The notes: a model not told the origin generated them from the sequence alone. DNA of 64,000 bases from Variovorax sp. WS11 (GCF_010499245.1 NZ_JAAGOW010000004.1:124001-188000); one strand, 5' to 3'; shown: positions 1 to 9,884, counted from the first letter of the stretch. Numbers and translations: made by a program.

Positions 1-764
1 CCACCGTCCACCGGGTTCCGGTATTCGAGGATGACGTCATCGAAGGGATCGGGAGGCAGCCCGGCTGCTTGGCGCACCGCGTTCTGCGCCATGTTGGCAG
101 TGTAGGGAAGCAGTGGATTGGCCGAAGCCGACCGCAAACCGGGCGGACCCATTAAGCCGCTGCCGAAGCGGCGGAATCCATCGTCGGGGACGGACTTGAC
201 CGGTTGCTCCGCCTGCGGGAAGGGCTCGAAGAAGGTCGCCCTCAACATGTGCATCAGCGACAGGTCCAGCACGTCCAACCAGATCATCGGTTCGGCGCCC
301 AGGTGAACGTGGTCGTGGAAGGCCCACGCCGGAGTCAGCACCAAGTCGCCCTCGCTCATCGGATACCTTTCCCCGCCGACATTGGTCCACGCGCCTGCGC
401 CGTGCATGATGAAACGCAGCGCATTGGCAGAGTGCCGATGGGCGGTGGCCACCTCGCCCGGATTGATCACCTGGATGGAGGCCCAGAAGGTGTGCGTGGT
501 GCCTCGAGGCAGTCCGGGATTGTGAAGGCGCAGCGTCCTTCGCGGCCCGTCGGCAGCGAGCGCCACCTCGCGGCCCAATCGATCCAGCAGCGGTGCAAGA
601 TCGCTCCAGCGCCAATGGACCGACTGCATGTCGACCTTCGGATCGCGCGTGAACACTGGCGGATCGTCCGGCTGGTGCACCCGGCAGTTATATCGCTCGA
701 GATCGGCCTGCAAGCGCCGGCGCGCAGCGAGGTCTTCGGGCGTGATGCTCTCGTTGATTGACAT
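1..764 (-). CDS. gentisate 1,2-dioxygenase (3' end cut by window edge)
   Basis: Opens the aromatic ring of gentisate to maleylpyruvate using Fe(II) and O2, in the cytoplasm. I translated it by hand from the ATG at 764: 254 codons are visible and the end lies outside the window (family length is about 340-380). The cupin block HRHSANALRFIMHGAG (about residues 109-124) and WAFHDHVH (about 147-154) supply the family's metal-binding histidines. A GGAG ribosome site lies 7-10 bases before the ATG. It starts 13 bases after the stop of the upstream reductase gene, so the two are one leftward operon. This suggests a ring-hydroxylating oxygenase that produces gentisate (for example from salicylate or 3-hydroxybenzoate), which is inference because no oxygenase is visible. 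Family assignment is firm. Confidence 0.88.
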   Translation of the reverse strand, partial: MSINESITPEDLAARRRLQADLERYNCRVHQPDDPPVFTRDPKVDMQSVHWRWSDLAPLLDRLGREVALAADGPRRTLRLHNPGLPRGTTHTFWASIQVINPGEVATAHRHSANALRFIMHGAGAWTNVGGERYPMSEGDLVLTPAWAFHDHVHLGAEPMIWLDVLDLSLMHMLRATFFEPFPQAEQPVKSVPDDGFRRFGSGLMGPPGLRSASANPLLPYTANMAQNAVRQAAGLPPDPFDDVILEYRNPVDG

Positions 765-777
765 GGTGGGGCTCCGT

Positions 778-1743
778 TCAGATGTCGAGCACCAGCAGCG
801 GCGTCTTGGAACGCGAGCAGCAGGGCAGGAACTGGTCGTTGGCTTCTCTTTCGTCCGAGGTCAGATAGCTGTCCCGGTGGTCGGGCAAGCCGCGCAGCAC
901 ACGCGTGAGACAGGTACCGCACACGCCTTGCTCACAGGATGTGGGTAGCTCCACGCCCGCTGCGACAAGTGCTTGGGCGACAGTCGCGTGTGCGGCGACG
1001 TGGACGACTCGTCCCGAGCGGGCGAGCTGGACATCGAAACTGGAGTCCGCCGCGGTTTTGACTGCTTCGCCCGTGAAGAACTCATAGTGAAGTTGGGTTT
1101 CGGGCCAGCCCCTGTCTCGGGCAGCCTGCAGGACGCCATCCATGAAGCCCCTGGGTCCGCACACGTACAGCTGCACTCCATCCTGCGGCTGGGCCAGGAG
1201 CCTATCGAGATCGAGCTTTTGCGAAGGTGCGCCATCGTCCAGATGAAAGGTGACATTCGCCGCGAACGCGGCAGTGGCAATGCGCTCTCGAAAAGCCATG
1301 CGTTCCGCTGACCGGGCGCAGTAATGCATCTCGAATTCGTCCTCGGCCACGGCAAGGCGCTCCACCATGCACAGGATCGGCGTCACGCCGATGCCGCCCG
1401 CAAGGAGCAGGGAACGGCGAGCGTTCCCCTTCAGCGGGAAGTGGTTCTTGGGCGCGCTAATGGTCAGCGTGTCCCCTTCATTCACGAGCTCATGCATGGC
1501 GCGGGAACCGCCGCGGCCGTTGCCGTCCCGGAGGACTGCGATGAGGTAGCGGTGCGGTTCCGAGGGGTCGTTGCACAAAGAGTACTGGCGCACGAGCCCG
1601 CCAGGCAGGTGCACATCGACGTGCGCGCCGGCAGAGAAGGAGGGCAACGGTTCGCTCCCCGTGGGGACGAGTTCGAAACTGGCGATGTCCACTGCCTCTC
1701 GAATCCTACGGGCAACACGAACGCTCAACGTTGCGGTGTTCAT
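778..1743 (-). CDS. PDR/VanB-type flavin and [2Fe-2S] oxidoreductase
   Basis: Electron-transfer reductase that passes electrons from NAD(P)H through flavin to a C-terminal [2Fe-2S] ferredoxin domain and on to a Rieske oxygenase. Domain order is that of the phthalate dioxygenase reductase family: flavin-binding RQYSL near residue 53, the nucleotide-binding GGIGVTP segment in the middle, and the plant-type ferredoxin CEQGVCGTC at residues 270-278 with a fourth cysteine near 308. Length (321 aa) is normal. The gentisate dioxygenase follows 13 bases downstream. The oxygenase partner is not in the window and may lie beyond the left edge. Vanillate demethylase, dicamba-type or salicylate-type reductases are all possible; substrate cannot be read from the sequence. 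Confidence 0.87.
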   Translation of the reverse strand: MNTATLSVRVARRIREAVDIASFELVPTGSEPLPSFSAGAHVDVHLPGGLVRQYSLCNDPSEPHRYLIAVLRDGNGRGGSRAMHELVNEGDTLTISAPKNHFPLKGNARRSLLLAGGIGVTPILCMVERLAVAEDEFEMHYCARSAERMAFRERIATAAFAANVTFHLDDGAPSQKLDLDRLLAQPQDGVQLYVCGPRGFMDGVLQAARDRGWPETQLHYEFFTGEAVKTAADSSFDVQLARSGRVVHVAAHATVAQALVAAGVELPTSCEQGVCGTCLTRVLRGLPDHRDSYLTSDEREANDQFLPCCSRSKTPLLVLDI

Positions 1744-2240
1744 GGCACGCGGGTCCCGGCGAGCTGTGAACGGACCCCTCTGCGAAGGTCAGGGGCGGCG
1801 ATCGCGCAATCGTTCTTCACCCTGTTGTTCGCACTGATCAGAAACTTCAAAGTCGTCGCCTCATTCGCACATGGAGAGCTGTTGTCCGGGGGAGGGGGTT
1901 CGCTCGACAGCCTGATCAGATCGTGCCAATGAATTGCACAACGATCAATCCATTCAATACTGTTAAATGGCTGGCATTTCCGAGCCGTGGCCGAAGCGGA
2001 TTTCATGACGCAATTGGAAAGTCGCAGTGCATTGCCGAACGCAACCATTGCGACAATCCGGGGGTATGCCCGAGGGCCGCCGTGAGGGCCCCACGCGGTG
2101 CATCCGGACGGCACCCCACGCGTCCGCCGCGTCGCAACGGCAGCGCGACTCCGTAATGACCCCTAGATTGTCTCCGTTGTGGAAATTCGATCCGCACGCG
2201 GGTTCTGTAATGGCGGCATCCCATTCCAGCGACACGCATC
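1744..2240. promoter_or_regulatory. divergent intergenic region
   Basis: About 500 bases between the leftward reductase operon and the rightward sulfatase operon, so it must hold both promoters. I see no convincing gene. It is locally AT-richer around 1925-1990. TGATCAG occurs twice (1836-1842 and 1912-1918). ATTGCGACAAT lies at 2047-2057, and its reverse complement recurs at 7676-7686 in front of the acyl-CoA synthetase. No consensus promoter could be assigned with confidence. Confidence 0.4.
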
Positions 2241-4493
2241 ATGGACTACGACACCCACTTCGAAGGCACCATCGGTACCACCTACAAGGACTCCACACCC
2301 TGGAGTCCGCAACCCGCCGAAGCGCCCAAAGATGCGCCGGACGTGATCTTCATCGTGCTCGATGATGTCGGGTTCTCCGACATCGGCTGCTATGGCTCGG
2401 AGATCGAGACGCCGAACTTCGATCGTCTTGCCAAGAGCGGCGCGCAGTACACCAATTTCCACGTGACTTCCATGTGCTCGCCGACGCGGGCCTGCATGCT
2501 CACCGGCCGCAACGCGCACGCCGTCGGCATGGGCGCGATCGCCGAGTGGGCCGGCGGCTACCCATCGTATCGCGGGCACATCAGCAAGCGCGCAGCCACC
2601 CTGCCGGAGAACCTGCGCGAGTACGCGTACAGCACGATGGCCGTGGGCAAGTGGCACCTGACGCCGATGAAGGAGATCACGGCCGCCGGCCCATTCACCA
2701 ACTGGCCCCAGGGTCGCGGGTTCGACCACTGGTACGGATTTCAGGGGGCGCTGACCGATCAATGGAACCCGGAGCTGTTCCGAGACAGTCATCCGGTGGA
2801 TCTCACGCCCAACCCGGACTACCACCTGACGAGCGACCTGGTGGACCAGTCGATTGCCATGATTCGCGACCACCGCGTGGCGAGCGCGAGCCGGCCCTAC
2901 TTCATGTACCTGGCCTTTGGGGCCTGCCACTTCCCCCACCATGTGCCCGCCGAGGTGATCGCCAAGTACAAGGGTCGGTACGCCAAGGGCTGGGACGCTA
3001 TCCGCGAGGAGCGGGTTGCGCGCCAGCGCGCGTTGGGCGTGGTGCCGGAGAACACGGTGCTGCCGGAGCGCAACCCGGGTGTCCAGGCCTGGGCCGACGT
3101 GCCGGCGGAGGATCGGCGCTTCCTCGAGCGATCGCAGGAGGTCTATGCAGCATTCCTCGATCACACCGACCAGCAGATCGGCCGCCTTTTCACCTACCTG
3201 GAGAGCAGCGGACGGATGGACAACACCATCATCGTGCTGATCTCGGACAACGGGGCCAGCCCGGAAGGCGGCCAGTTGGGATCGATGTCGCTCAACATGC
3301 GCAAGGCCATCTACAACGGACCCGAGACCCCCGAGCAACGCGAGGCATCGCTCGAAAAGCTGGGTGGGCCGTACACCTTTCCGCACTACGCGGCCGGCTG
3401 GGCACAGGTCAGCAATACGCCGCTCAAGTGGTACAAGATGAACACCTATGGTGGCGGCGTACGCGCGCCCCTGCTGGTGCACTGGCCGCGGGGCATCCGC
3501 ACGCCGGGCGTGCGCAGGCAATACCACCACGTGATCGACCTGTTCCCGACGATGCTCGACGTGCTGGGCGTGCCGCCCCTGGCGATGCACCAGGGGTCTG
3601 AGCAGGTACCTGTGCATGGCACGAGCCTGCGCTACACCTTCAGCGAGCCAGACGCACCGACCCGAAAGGTGACGCAGCACTTCGAGCTCAATGGAGACCG
3701 CGCGATCTGGCACCGCGGCTGGAAGGCCGTGACGCTGCATCGGCAAGGCACGGACTTCAACGACGACCGCTGGGCGCTCTACGATCTGGAGCACGATTTC
3801 TCCGAATGCCACGATCTGGCGCAAGAGCATCCGCAGCGGCTGCGGGAAATGGTGGATCTCTGGTGGTCTGAAGCGCGCGCGTTCGAGGTCTTGCCGCTGG
3901 ACGACCGCAAGTGGGGGCGTTTACCGCCCGAGGCACCGCAAGCGCGCACCCGAGTGTTCGAATATCACGCTGGCCAGGCGCGTATCGACCGCCTCAACGC
4001 GCCCGACCTGAGCGGACGCTCATATGCGATCGGCGCCGAGGTCACTGTTCCAGCCGGATGCGCCGAGGGCGTGCTGCTCGCGTTCGGCACGGCGCTGGCC
4101 GGCTACACCCTGTACGTGAAGGATGCCCGGGTGGTCCACGAGTACGTCTTCTCCGAATTCGAGAAGTACGTGGTGACCAGCAACGTGGACCTGGCGCCAG
4201 GGCGACGTGCGCTTCGATACGAGTTCGCACGCCGCGGCGGCGGCAGTGGCGGTGTCGGCCGGCTCATGATTGACGGTGCCGTGGTTGGTACCGTGCCGGT
4301 GGAGCGGACATGGCCGCATCGCGCGGTGCAGTCGGGCCTGACCTGTGGCAGGGACACCGGCCTGCCGGTGGGCCTTGCGTACGAGGCGCCTTTCGCGTTC
4401 ACCGGGGAGATCGCAAGCGTCGTGGTGGAAGTCTCGCCTGACGGGCAGGCTGATCCCAGCTTTGCCGGTCGCGCAGCCGAGATCGAACAATGA
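2241..4493 (+). CDS. type I (formylglycine) sulfatase
   Basis: Hydrolyses a sulfate ester to alcohol or phenol plus sulfate. The alkaline-phosphatase-fold core is clear: metal-binding VLDDVGFSDIG near residues 39-49, and the sulfatase signature CSPTRACMLTGR from Cys79, the residue converted to formylglycine by a separate enzyme not seen here. A DNG segment follows at about residue 335. At 750 aa it is longer than a typical arylsulfatase (about 500-560), with an extra C-terminal region of roughly 200 residues, as in a known long subgroup. No signal peptide is visible, so it is probably cytoplasmic. Its TGA overlaps the next ATG (ATGA), which couples it to the GMC dehydrogenase. Substrate is unknown; the neighbours favour an alkyl or substituted alkyl sulfate. 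Confidence 0.9.
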   Translation: MDYDTHFEGTIGTTYKDSTPWSPQPAEAPKDAPDVIFIVLDDVGFSDIGCYGSEIETPNFDRLAKSGAQYTNFHVTSMCSPTRACMLTGRNAHAVGMGAIAEWAGGYPSYRGHISKRAATLPENLREYAYSTMAVGKWHLTPMKEITAAGPFTNWPQGRGFDHWYGFQGALTDQWNPELFRDSHPVDLTPNPDYHLTSDLVDQSIAMIRDHRVASASRPYFMYLAFGACHFPHHVPAEVIAKYKGRYAKGWDAIREERVARQRALGVVPENTVLPERNPGVQAWADVPAEDRRFLERSQEVYAAFLDHTDQQIGRLFTYLESSGRMDNTIIVLISDNGASPEGGQLGSMSLNMRKAIYNGPETPEQREASLEKLGGPYTFPHYAAGWAQVSNTPLKWYKMNTYGGGVRAPLLVHWPRGIRTPGVRRQYHHVIDLFPTMLDVLGVPPLAMHQGSEQVPVHGTSLRYTFSEPDAPTRKVTQHFELNGDRAIWHRGWKAVTLHRQGTDFNDDRWALYDLEHDFSECHDLAQEHPQRLREMVDLWWSEARAFEVLPLDDRKWGRLPPEAPQARTRVFEYHAGQARIDRLNAPDLSGRSYAIGAEVTVPAGCAEGVLLAFGTALAGYTLYVKDARVVHEYVFSEFEKYVVTSNVDLAPGRRALRYEFARRGGGSGGVGRLMIDGAVVGTVPVERTWPHRAVQSGLTCGRDTGLPVGLAYEAPFAFTGEIASVVVEVSPDGQADPSFAGRAAEIEQ

Positions 4494-6187
4494 GTGACGC
4501 CTTTGACTTCATCATCATCGGCGCCGGGTCGGCAGGCTGCGTGCTGGCGAACCGGCTCTCGGCAGATCCCGCGGCGCGGGTGGCGCTGCTCGAAGCCGGG
4601 CCGTCGGACCGCCAGTTTCCGACCAACCTGAAGACCCTCGTGCCCGTGGGCAACATCTTCCTTTTACCGCATCAAAAGTACAACTGGCAGTACGAATTCA
4701 AGGGCGGTGCTGCGATCAACCATCGCACCATCGCCGTACCGCGCGGCCGGCTGCTGGGAGGCTGCAGTTCCGTGAATGGTTCGGTCTACATCCGCGGCGA
4801 CCGCGACGATTACGACGACTGGGCAGCCCTCGGCAACCCGGGCTGGTCGTATGCGGAGGTGCTGTCCGCCTTCAAGCGACATGAGAACCGCCTGGGCGGC
4901 AAAGATGCTTTTCACGGCGAGGGGGGCGAATTGGACGTGCAGCGGCCGCGCGCGGCGAATCGGCTCTCCCAGGCGTTCGTGGAAGCGGCGGTGCAGTTGG
5001 GGCACGCTCGCAACGACGACTTCAACGGTGCGACCCGGGAAGGCTTCGGCGTGTGGGACGTCAACCAGCGCAATGGCGTGCGCCTGAGCAGCTCGCGTGC
5101 GTTCCTGCACCCGGTGATGCACCGATCGAACCTCACCGTTCTAACGGGCACGATGGTCGAGAGGATTGTGATCGAAGGCGGCCGAGCCGTCGGCGTGGAT
5201 GTGCTCAGGGCAGGCGTACGCAGCCGTCTCGCGGCGGACAGCGAGGTGATCCTCTCGGGGGGCACGGTGAACTCGCCGCAGTTGCTGATGCTGTCCGGTG
5301 TCGGGCCGGCGCAGCATTTGCGCCAGCATGGCATCCGGGTCGTGCAAGATCTACCGGGCGTCGGCATGAATCTGCAGGACCACGCATCGGTGCCGCTGTC
5401 GATGACGGACCCCAGTGGTCAGGCCTACGCCTTGTCGCTGCGCTCGCTACCGGGTATTGCCCTGAGCCCCCTAAGCTACCTCTGCAACCGGTCTGGCCCC
5501 CTCGCCTCCAATGCCGCTGAATCCGGGGGCTTCCTGCGCAGCGAACCCGGGCTGAAGCGCGCCGATATTCAGCTCACCTTCATGCCGGGCCTGAAGGGCT
5601 CGGCGCGCGTGATCCCACGCGAGCACGGCGTCATGGCGTTCGTGACGCTGCTGCGGCCGACCAGCCGCGGCCGACTACGCCTTGCGTCGGCACGTCCGGA
5701 CGACCGGCCTGTCATGGAGCCAGCCTTCCTGGAGCAAGGCGACGACCTTCGCACGCTGGTGCGAGGACTGCGCGAGGCGCGCCGCATCTTTGCTGCGGAC
5801 CCCATCGCACGTCACCTGGGCACCGAGATGTTCCCGGGACCCGACGCGCAGTCGGATGCGGCGCTCGAACAGAGCGTGCGCGCCGGCCTCATGACGATCT
5901 ACCACCCGGTCGGCACCTGCAAGATGGGGCCGCAGACGGATCCCATGGCCGTCGTTGACGCACGGTTGCAGGTGCGCGGCATCGACGGATTGCGCGTGGC
6001 CGATGCATCCATCATGCCCAACATCGTCTCGGGCAACACCAGCGCGCCGGCGATGATGATCGGCGAGCGGGCCGCGGATTTTATCCGCGCCTCAACCGCA
6101 GGCGTGCAGGTCCACGCGACGCCGACAAGGCCGCGGGAAGACTCACGGATTTCCACCGCTGCCGAGGAGGCAACTCATGTCGATTGA
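4490..6187 (+). CDS. GMC family FAD alcohol dehydrogenase
   Basis: FAD-dependent oxidation of a primary alcohol to aldehyde. The FAD dinucleotide fold is at the N-terminus (GAGSAG, residues 11-16). The GMC signatures follow: GGCSSVNGSVYIRG near residue 90 and GGTVNSPQLLMLSGVG near 260. C-terminal HPVGTCKMG carries the catalytic His (about 472), and Asn516 in SGNTSAP is the usual second residue. Length (565 aa) is normal for choline dehydrogenase relatives. Its start overlaps the sulfatase stop by 4 bases and its end overlaps the aldehyde dehydrogenase start by 11, so the three form one translational unit. By context it oxidises the alcohol released by the sulfatase (inference). Confidence 0.9.
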   Translation: MSDAFDFIIIGAGSAGCVLANRLSADPAARVALLEAGPSDRQFPTNLKTLVPVGNIFLLPHQKYNWQYEFKGGAAINHRTIAVPRGRLLGGCSSVNGSVYIRGDRDDYDDWAALGNPGWSYAEVLSAFKRHENRLGGKDAFHGEGGELDVQRPRAANRLSQAFVEAAVQLGHARNDDFNGATREGFGVWDVNQRNGVRLSSSRAFLHPVMHRSNLTVLTGTMVERIVIEGGRAVGVDVLRAGVRSRLAADSEVILSGGTVNSPQLLMLSGVGPAQHLRQHGIRVVQDLPGVGMNLQDHASVPLSMTDPSGQAYALSLRSLPGIALSPLSYLCNRSGPLASNAAESGGFLRSEPGLKRADIQLTFMPGLKGSARVIPREHGVMAFVTLLRPTSRGRLRLASARPDDRPVMEPAFLEQGDDLRTLVRGLREARRIFAADPIARHLGTEMFPGPDAQSDAALEQSVRAGLMTIYHPVGTCKMGPQTDPMAVVDARLQVRGIDGLRVADASIMPNIVSGNTSAPAMMIGERAADFIRASTAGVQVHATPTRPREDSRISTAAEEATHVD

Positions 6188-7655
6188 GAAATTTCCGTCA
6201 TTTCTAAATGGCGCTCCCAAGCACCTCTTGATCGACGGCCAGTGCGTGCCGGCGTTGTCGGGAAAGACCTTCGAGACCCGCAATCCCGCCACCGGCGAAC
6301 TCCTGGCTGCCGTCGCCGATGCGGCGACAGAAGACATCGACCGGGCCGTCGCGGCCGCGCGCCGCGCACTGGAAGGTCCGTGGCGCCGCATGAAGCCCTT
6401 CGATCGGCAGCAATGCCTGCTGAAGCTGGCTGACCTGGTCGACACCCACTTCGACGAGCTCTCATTGCTGGACACACTCGACATGGGAGCTCCGATCAGC
6501 GCCACGCGGTCGCGGCGCACGCGCGCCGTGGGACTTCTGCGGTACTACGCGGGCCTGGCCACTGCGGTGCATGGCCAGACTATCGGCAACTCGCTATCGG
6601 GCGAAGTCTTCTCGTACACGCTCAAGGAGCCAGTCGGGGTGGTCGCCGCGATCAACGCCTGGAACGGCCCACTCGGCATGGCCATCTGGAAGATGGCGCC
6701 GGCATTGGCCGCCGGTTGTACGGTGGTGCTGAAGCCGGCTGAGCAGGCGCCGCTGTCTCCTTTGCGTCTGGGCGAACTTTGTCTGGAGGCGGGCATCCCG
6801 CCCGGCGTGGTGAACGTCATCGCCGGCGGCGGCGCTGCCGGTGCGGCGCTGGCTGCACACCCCGACGTCGACAAGGTGGCGTTCACGGGGTCCACCGAGG
6901 TCGGCCGCAAGATCATCCAGGCCTCTGCAGGCAACATCAAGCGGGTGTCGCTCGAGCTCGGGGGCAAGTCGCCCAACATCGTCTTCGCCGACGCCGACCT
7001 TGACGCCGCGGTGCCGGGCGCTGCGATGGCCGTGTTCGCCAACTCTGGCCAGATCTGCAGCGCCGGCACTCGGCTGTTCGTGGAGCGCAGCATCCATGGC
7101 GAGTTCCTCGAGCGACTGTCCGCATATGCCCGCACGCTGCGGCTGGGCGACCCGTGCGACCCCGATACCCATCTGGGCCCTCTCGTATCTGCAGCGCAGC
7201 TCGATCGCGTCTGCCGCTATCTGGATGCTGGCAAGACGGAAGGAGCGGTGGCGGTTGTCGGGGGGCAGCGCAAGTCGGGTCCGGGCTACGACAGCGGCTA
7301 CTACGTGGAGCCGACGGTCTTTGCCTCGGTGCAGGACCACATGCAGATCGCGCGGGAGGAGATCTTCGGCCCGGTGATCTCTGCGCTGCCGTTCGACTCC
7401 GTCGAAGAGGTCATCCGCCGCGGCAACGACACGCCCTATGGCTTGGGCGCCGGCGTGTGGACTCGCGACGTGAAGAAGGTGATGCAGGTCAGCGCGGGCC
7501 TGCGCGCGGGCTCGGTCTGGGTAAATTGCTACCAGTTGATGGACCCGGCCGTGCCGTTCGGAGGCTACAAGATGAGCGGCTACGGGCGCGAATCCGGCAC
7601 GGAACACATGGAGGAATTCCTCAACACCAAGGCGGTATGGATCAAGAGTGCCTGA
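6177..7655 (+). CDS. NAD(P)-dependent aldehyde dehydrogenase
   Basis: Oxidises an aldehyde to the carboxylate. Catalytic elements are all visible: AWNG with Asn163, Glu260 in SLELGGKSPN, and the nucleophile Cys294 in NSGQICSAG. The cofactor loop FTGSTEVG is near residue 237. Length (492 aa) is typical. The ATG at 6177 is chosen because GAGGAGG lies 7 bases upstream, although it falls inside the end of the GMC gene. It is third in the sulfatase operon and would use the aldehyde made by the GMC enzyme. A betaine-aldehyde-type substrate is possible but not shown. Confidence 0.9.
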   Translation: MSIEKFPSFLNGAPKHLLIDGQCVPALSGKTFETRNPATGELLAAVADAATEDIDRAVAAARRALEGPWRRMKPFDRQQCLLKLADLVDTHFDELSLLDTLDMGAPISATRSRRTRAVGLLRYYAGLATAVHGQTIGNSLSGEVFSYTLKEPVGVVAAINAWNGPLGMAIWKMAPALAAGCTVVLKPAEQAPLSPLRLGELCLEAGIPPGVVNVIAGGGAAGAALAAHPDVDKVAFTGSTEVGRKIIQASAGNIKRVSLELGGKSPNIVFADADLDAAVPGAAMAVFANSGQICSAGTRLFVERSIHGEFLERLSAYARTLRLGDPCDPDTHLGPLVSAAQLDRVCRYLDAGKTEGAVAVVGGQRKSGPGYDSGYYVEPTVFASVQDHMQIAREEIFGPVISALPFDSVEEVIRRGNDTPYGLGAGVWTRDVKKVMQVSAGLRAGSVWVNCYQLMDPAVPFGGYKMSGYGRESGTEHMEEFLNTKAVWIKSA

Positions 7656-7729
7656 AGCTGCGGGAATACCCGTGAATTGTCGCAATTGCGCCGTCTAGTA
7701 CTGACGGACTACCCTTCCCGCACTGGTGC

Positions 7730-9449
7730 GTGGGCGGCGTGACGAACGTGGTGCTCAACTGCCTCGACCGGCGGCGCGGCACCGAGTGCTACGGACAGCC
7801 CGCGTTGGTGTGGGAAGGCGAAGACGGTGCAGTGAGCACCTGGACCTTCGCCGATCTGGATCGCGAGACCTGCCGCCTCGCCTGGGGCCTGCGCAGCCTC
7901 GGTATCGGTCGCGGTGACGTCGTCGGCATGTACCTGCCCAACCTGCCGCATGCTGCTGCCGCGATGCTGGCCGTGGCAAAGATCGGCGCCATCGTGCTGC
8001 CGATGTTCTCGGGCTTCGCTGCGGACGCGATCACACAACGCTTGAACGATGGCCGGGCGGTGGCCGTCATCACCGTCGACGGCTCCGCGCGTCGTGGTAA
8101 GCCGGTCGGTGCGAAGAGCGTCGTCGATGTCGCGCTGGCGCACTGCCCGGGCGTGCGTCACGTCGTGGTCCCGCGCCACCTCGCGGCTCCGCACGACTGG
8201 ACGCCGGGGCGCGATCACTGGTGGGACGAACTCACCGCAGGCGCGCCCGAGGGCGTGGCCGACGTGGCGACGGAAGCCCTGCCGGCCGACGATCCCTTCC
8301 TGCTGATGTTCACCTCGGGCACCAGCGGCAAGCCCCCAAGGCGTCGTGCATTCGCACTGCGGCTTTCCGATCAAGACGGCGCTGAACCTGTCGATCTGCA
8401 TGGACCTCAAGGCCGGGGATCGCTTCCTCTGGATGTCGGACATGGGCTGGCTCGTCGGGCCGATGCTTGTGTTCGGCGGCCTGCTCGTCGGCGCCACGAT
8501 CGTGCTGGCCGAAGGCGCGCCCAACTATCCGCAACCCGACCGCCTCTGGCGGCTGGTCGAACGCCATCGCGTCACCTACCTGGGCCTGGCGCCCACGGTC
8601 GCGCGCCTGTCGATGTCGCTGCCGGACGCCGCCCTGGCCGAGCGCGACCTCAGCTCGCTGCGCGTGATGATTTCCACCGGCGAACCCTGGGCGCCTGAAG
8701 CGTGGCACTGGACCTTCGAGCGCGTAGGCCAGCGTCGCGTGCCGCTGCTCAACTTCTCAGGCGGTACGGAGATGGGCGGCATCCTGACCGGCACCGTAAT
8801 CCATCCGCTCAAGCCCTGTGCCTTTGCGGGTGCGGTGCCGGGCACCGGCGCCGACGTGGTCGACATCAGCAATGGCGCTTCCGTCGGCGTGGGGGTCACC
8901 GGCGAACTGGTGATGCGCACGCCGACCATCGGCCTCACGCGCGGGCTGTGGCACGACCGCGAACGCTACCTGGAAAGCTACTCGTCCCGCCTGCCAGACC
9001 TGTGGGTGCACGGCGACTTCGCAAGTCGTGACGCCGATGGCATGTGGTACGTGCACGGGCGCTCGGACGACACGCTCAAGATCGCCGGCAAACGCACCGG
9101 GCCCGCCGAGATCGAGGCACTGCTGATGGGGACGGGGCTGCTGGAGGACGCGGTCACCATCGGTGTTCCCGACCCCATCAAGGGCACTGGCGTGGTCTGC
9201 CTGTGCGTCGCACGGCCCGATACCGACCGCGATACGGCGGTCAAGGTCCTGTCTGTCGCGGTGACGGCGGGCTTGGGTGGCGCCTTCAAGCCAGTCGACG
9301 TGGTGTTCGTTGCCGACCTGCCGCGCACCCGCAACATGAAGCTCATGCGGCGTGTCGTTCGTTCGGCTTGGCTCGGCGAGGATGCGGGGGACCTGAGCAC
9401 CTTGGTCAACCCGGAAGCCGTGCAGGCGATCCGCGCTGCGCGGCGCTGA
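7730..9449 (+). pseudogene. acyl-CoA synthetase (AMP-forming), frameshifted and short at the N-terminus
   Basis: ANL-superfamily acid-CoA ligase in two frames. The first frame runs to the P-loop-like TSGTSGKP and then goes off. The second resumes with QGVVHSHCGF and continues to the C-terminal domain (PRTRNMKLMRR, near the usual catalytic Lys region) and the stop at 9449. The join is the run of five C at 8333-8337: with four C the reading becomes TSGTSGKPQGVVHSH, a normal family sequence. The gene has only a GTG start at 7730, just before GGVTNVVLNCLDR, so most of the usual N-terminal region before this motif is missing. It sits 74 bases after the aldehyde dehydrogenase and would activate its acid product. 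It may be a true pseudogene or a one-base sequencing error. Confidence 0.8.
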
Positions 9450-9476
9450 CGGTCATTACACGTACCGAGAGTCAAC

Positions 9477-9797
9477 ATGAAGCCCCAGGACATCCTCCAG
9501 AAGTTCGGACTGCGAGAGGCGATGGATTACCACGCGGTCGTCGTCGGCGGCGGGCAGCCGGCGAACCTGACGCTCAAGGGCGCCGCGCTGTCGGTGAACG
9601 TGAACCTGGCCCGCTGCGCCGGCGTCGAGAGCCGCTACTGCTCGGCAGGCGTCTTCGAATTCGTGGGAGGCGACGACGGCAGCTGGCGACTTCAGATAAA
9701 AGCGCAGAACTGGCCGCACTATGCAGAACGGAAGGCACGCGTGGCGGCACGACTGGCCACACGCATCTCCGATCGGACGGCGCAGCAGTTCGGGTGA
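9477..9797 (+). CDS. small protein of unknown function
   Basis: A 106-residue protein starting MKPQDILQKFGLREAMDYH. I do not recognise a family. It has no signal peptide or membrane segment; the middle is hydrophobic and beta-like (VVVGGGQPANLTLKG) and the end is basic and helical. It begins 28 bases after the acyl-CoA synthetase and runs the same way, so it is probably the last gene of the sulfatase operon. It could bind an acid or CoA-linked intermediate, but nothing in the sequence shows this. Confidence 0.5.
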   Translation: MKPQDILQKFGLREAMDYHAVVVGGGQPANLTLKGAALSVNVNLARCAGVESRYCSAGVFEFVGGDDGSWRLQIKAQNWPHYAERKARVAARLATRISDRTAQQFG

Positions 9798-9884
9798 GAC
9801 GGGGGCTGCGCGGCCAGCCGAACGCGTCGATCTCCACCCTCGCCGGGGTTTTCATTGAGGCGAAGCGCCTCCGACGCATCGACA

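Noticed and set aside
2163..3830. Long open frame opposite the sulfatase
   Set aside because: It reads as Arg/His/Val-rich non-protein sequence and mirrors a well-supported gene on the other strand, a common effect of high GC.
2241..7655. Choline-O-sulfate to glycine betaine pathway (betC-betA-betB)
   Set aside because: The sulfatase is 750 aa and does not look like choline sulfatase, and a CoA ligase follows, which that pathway does not need.
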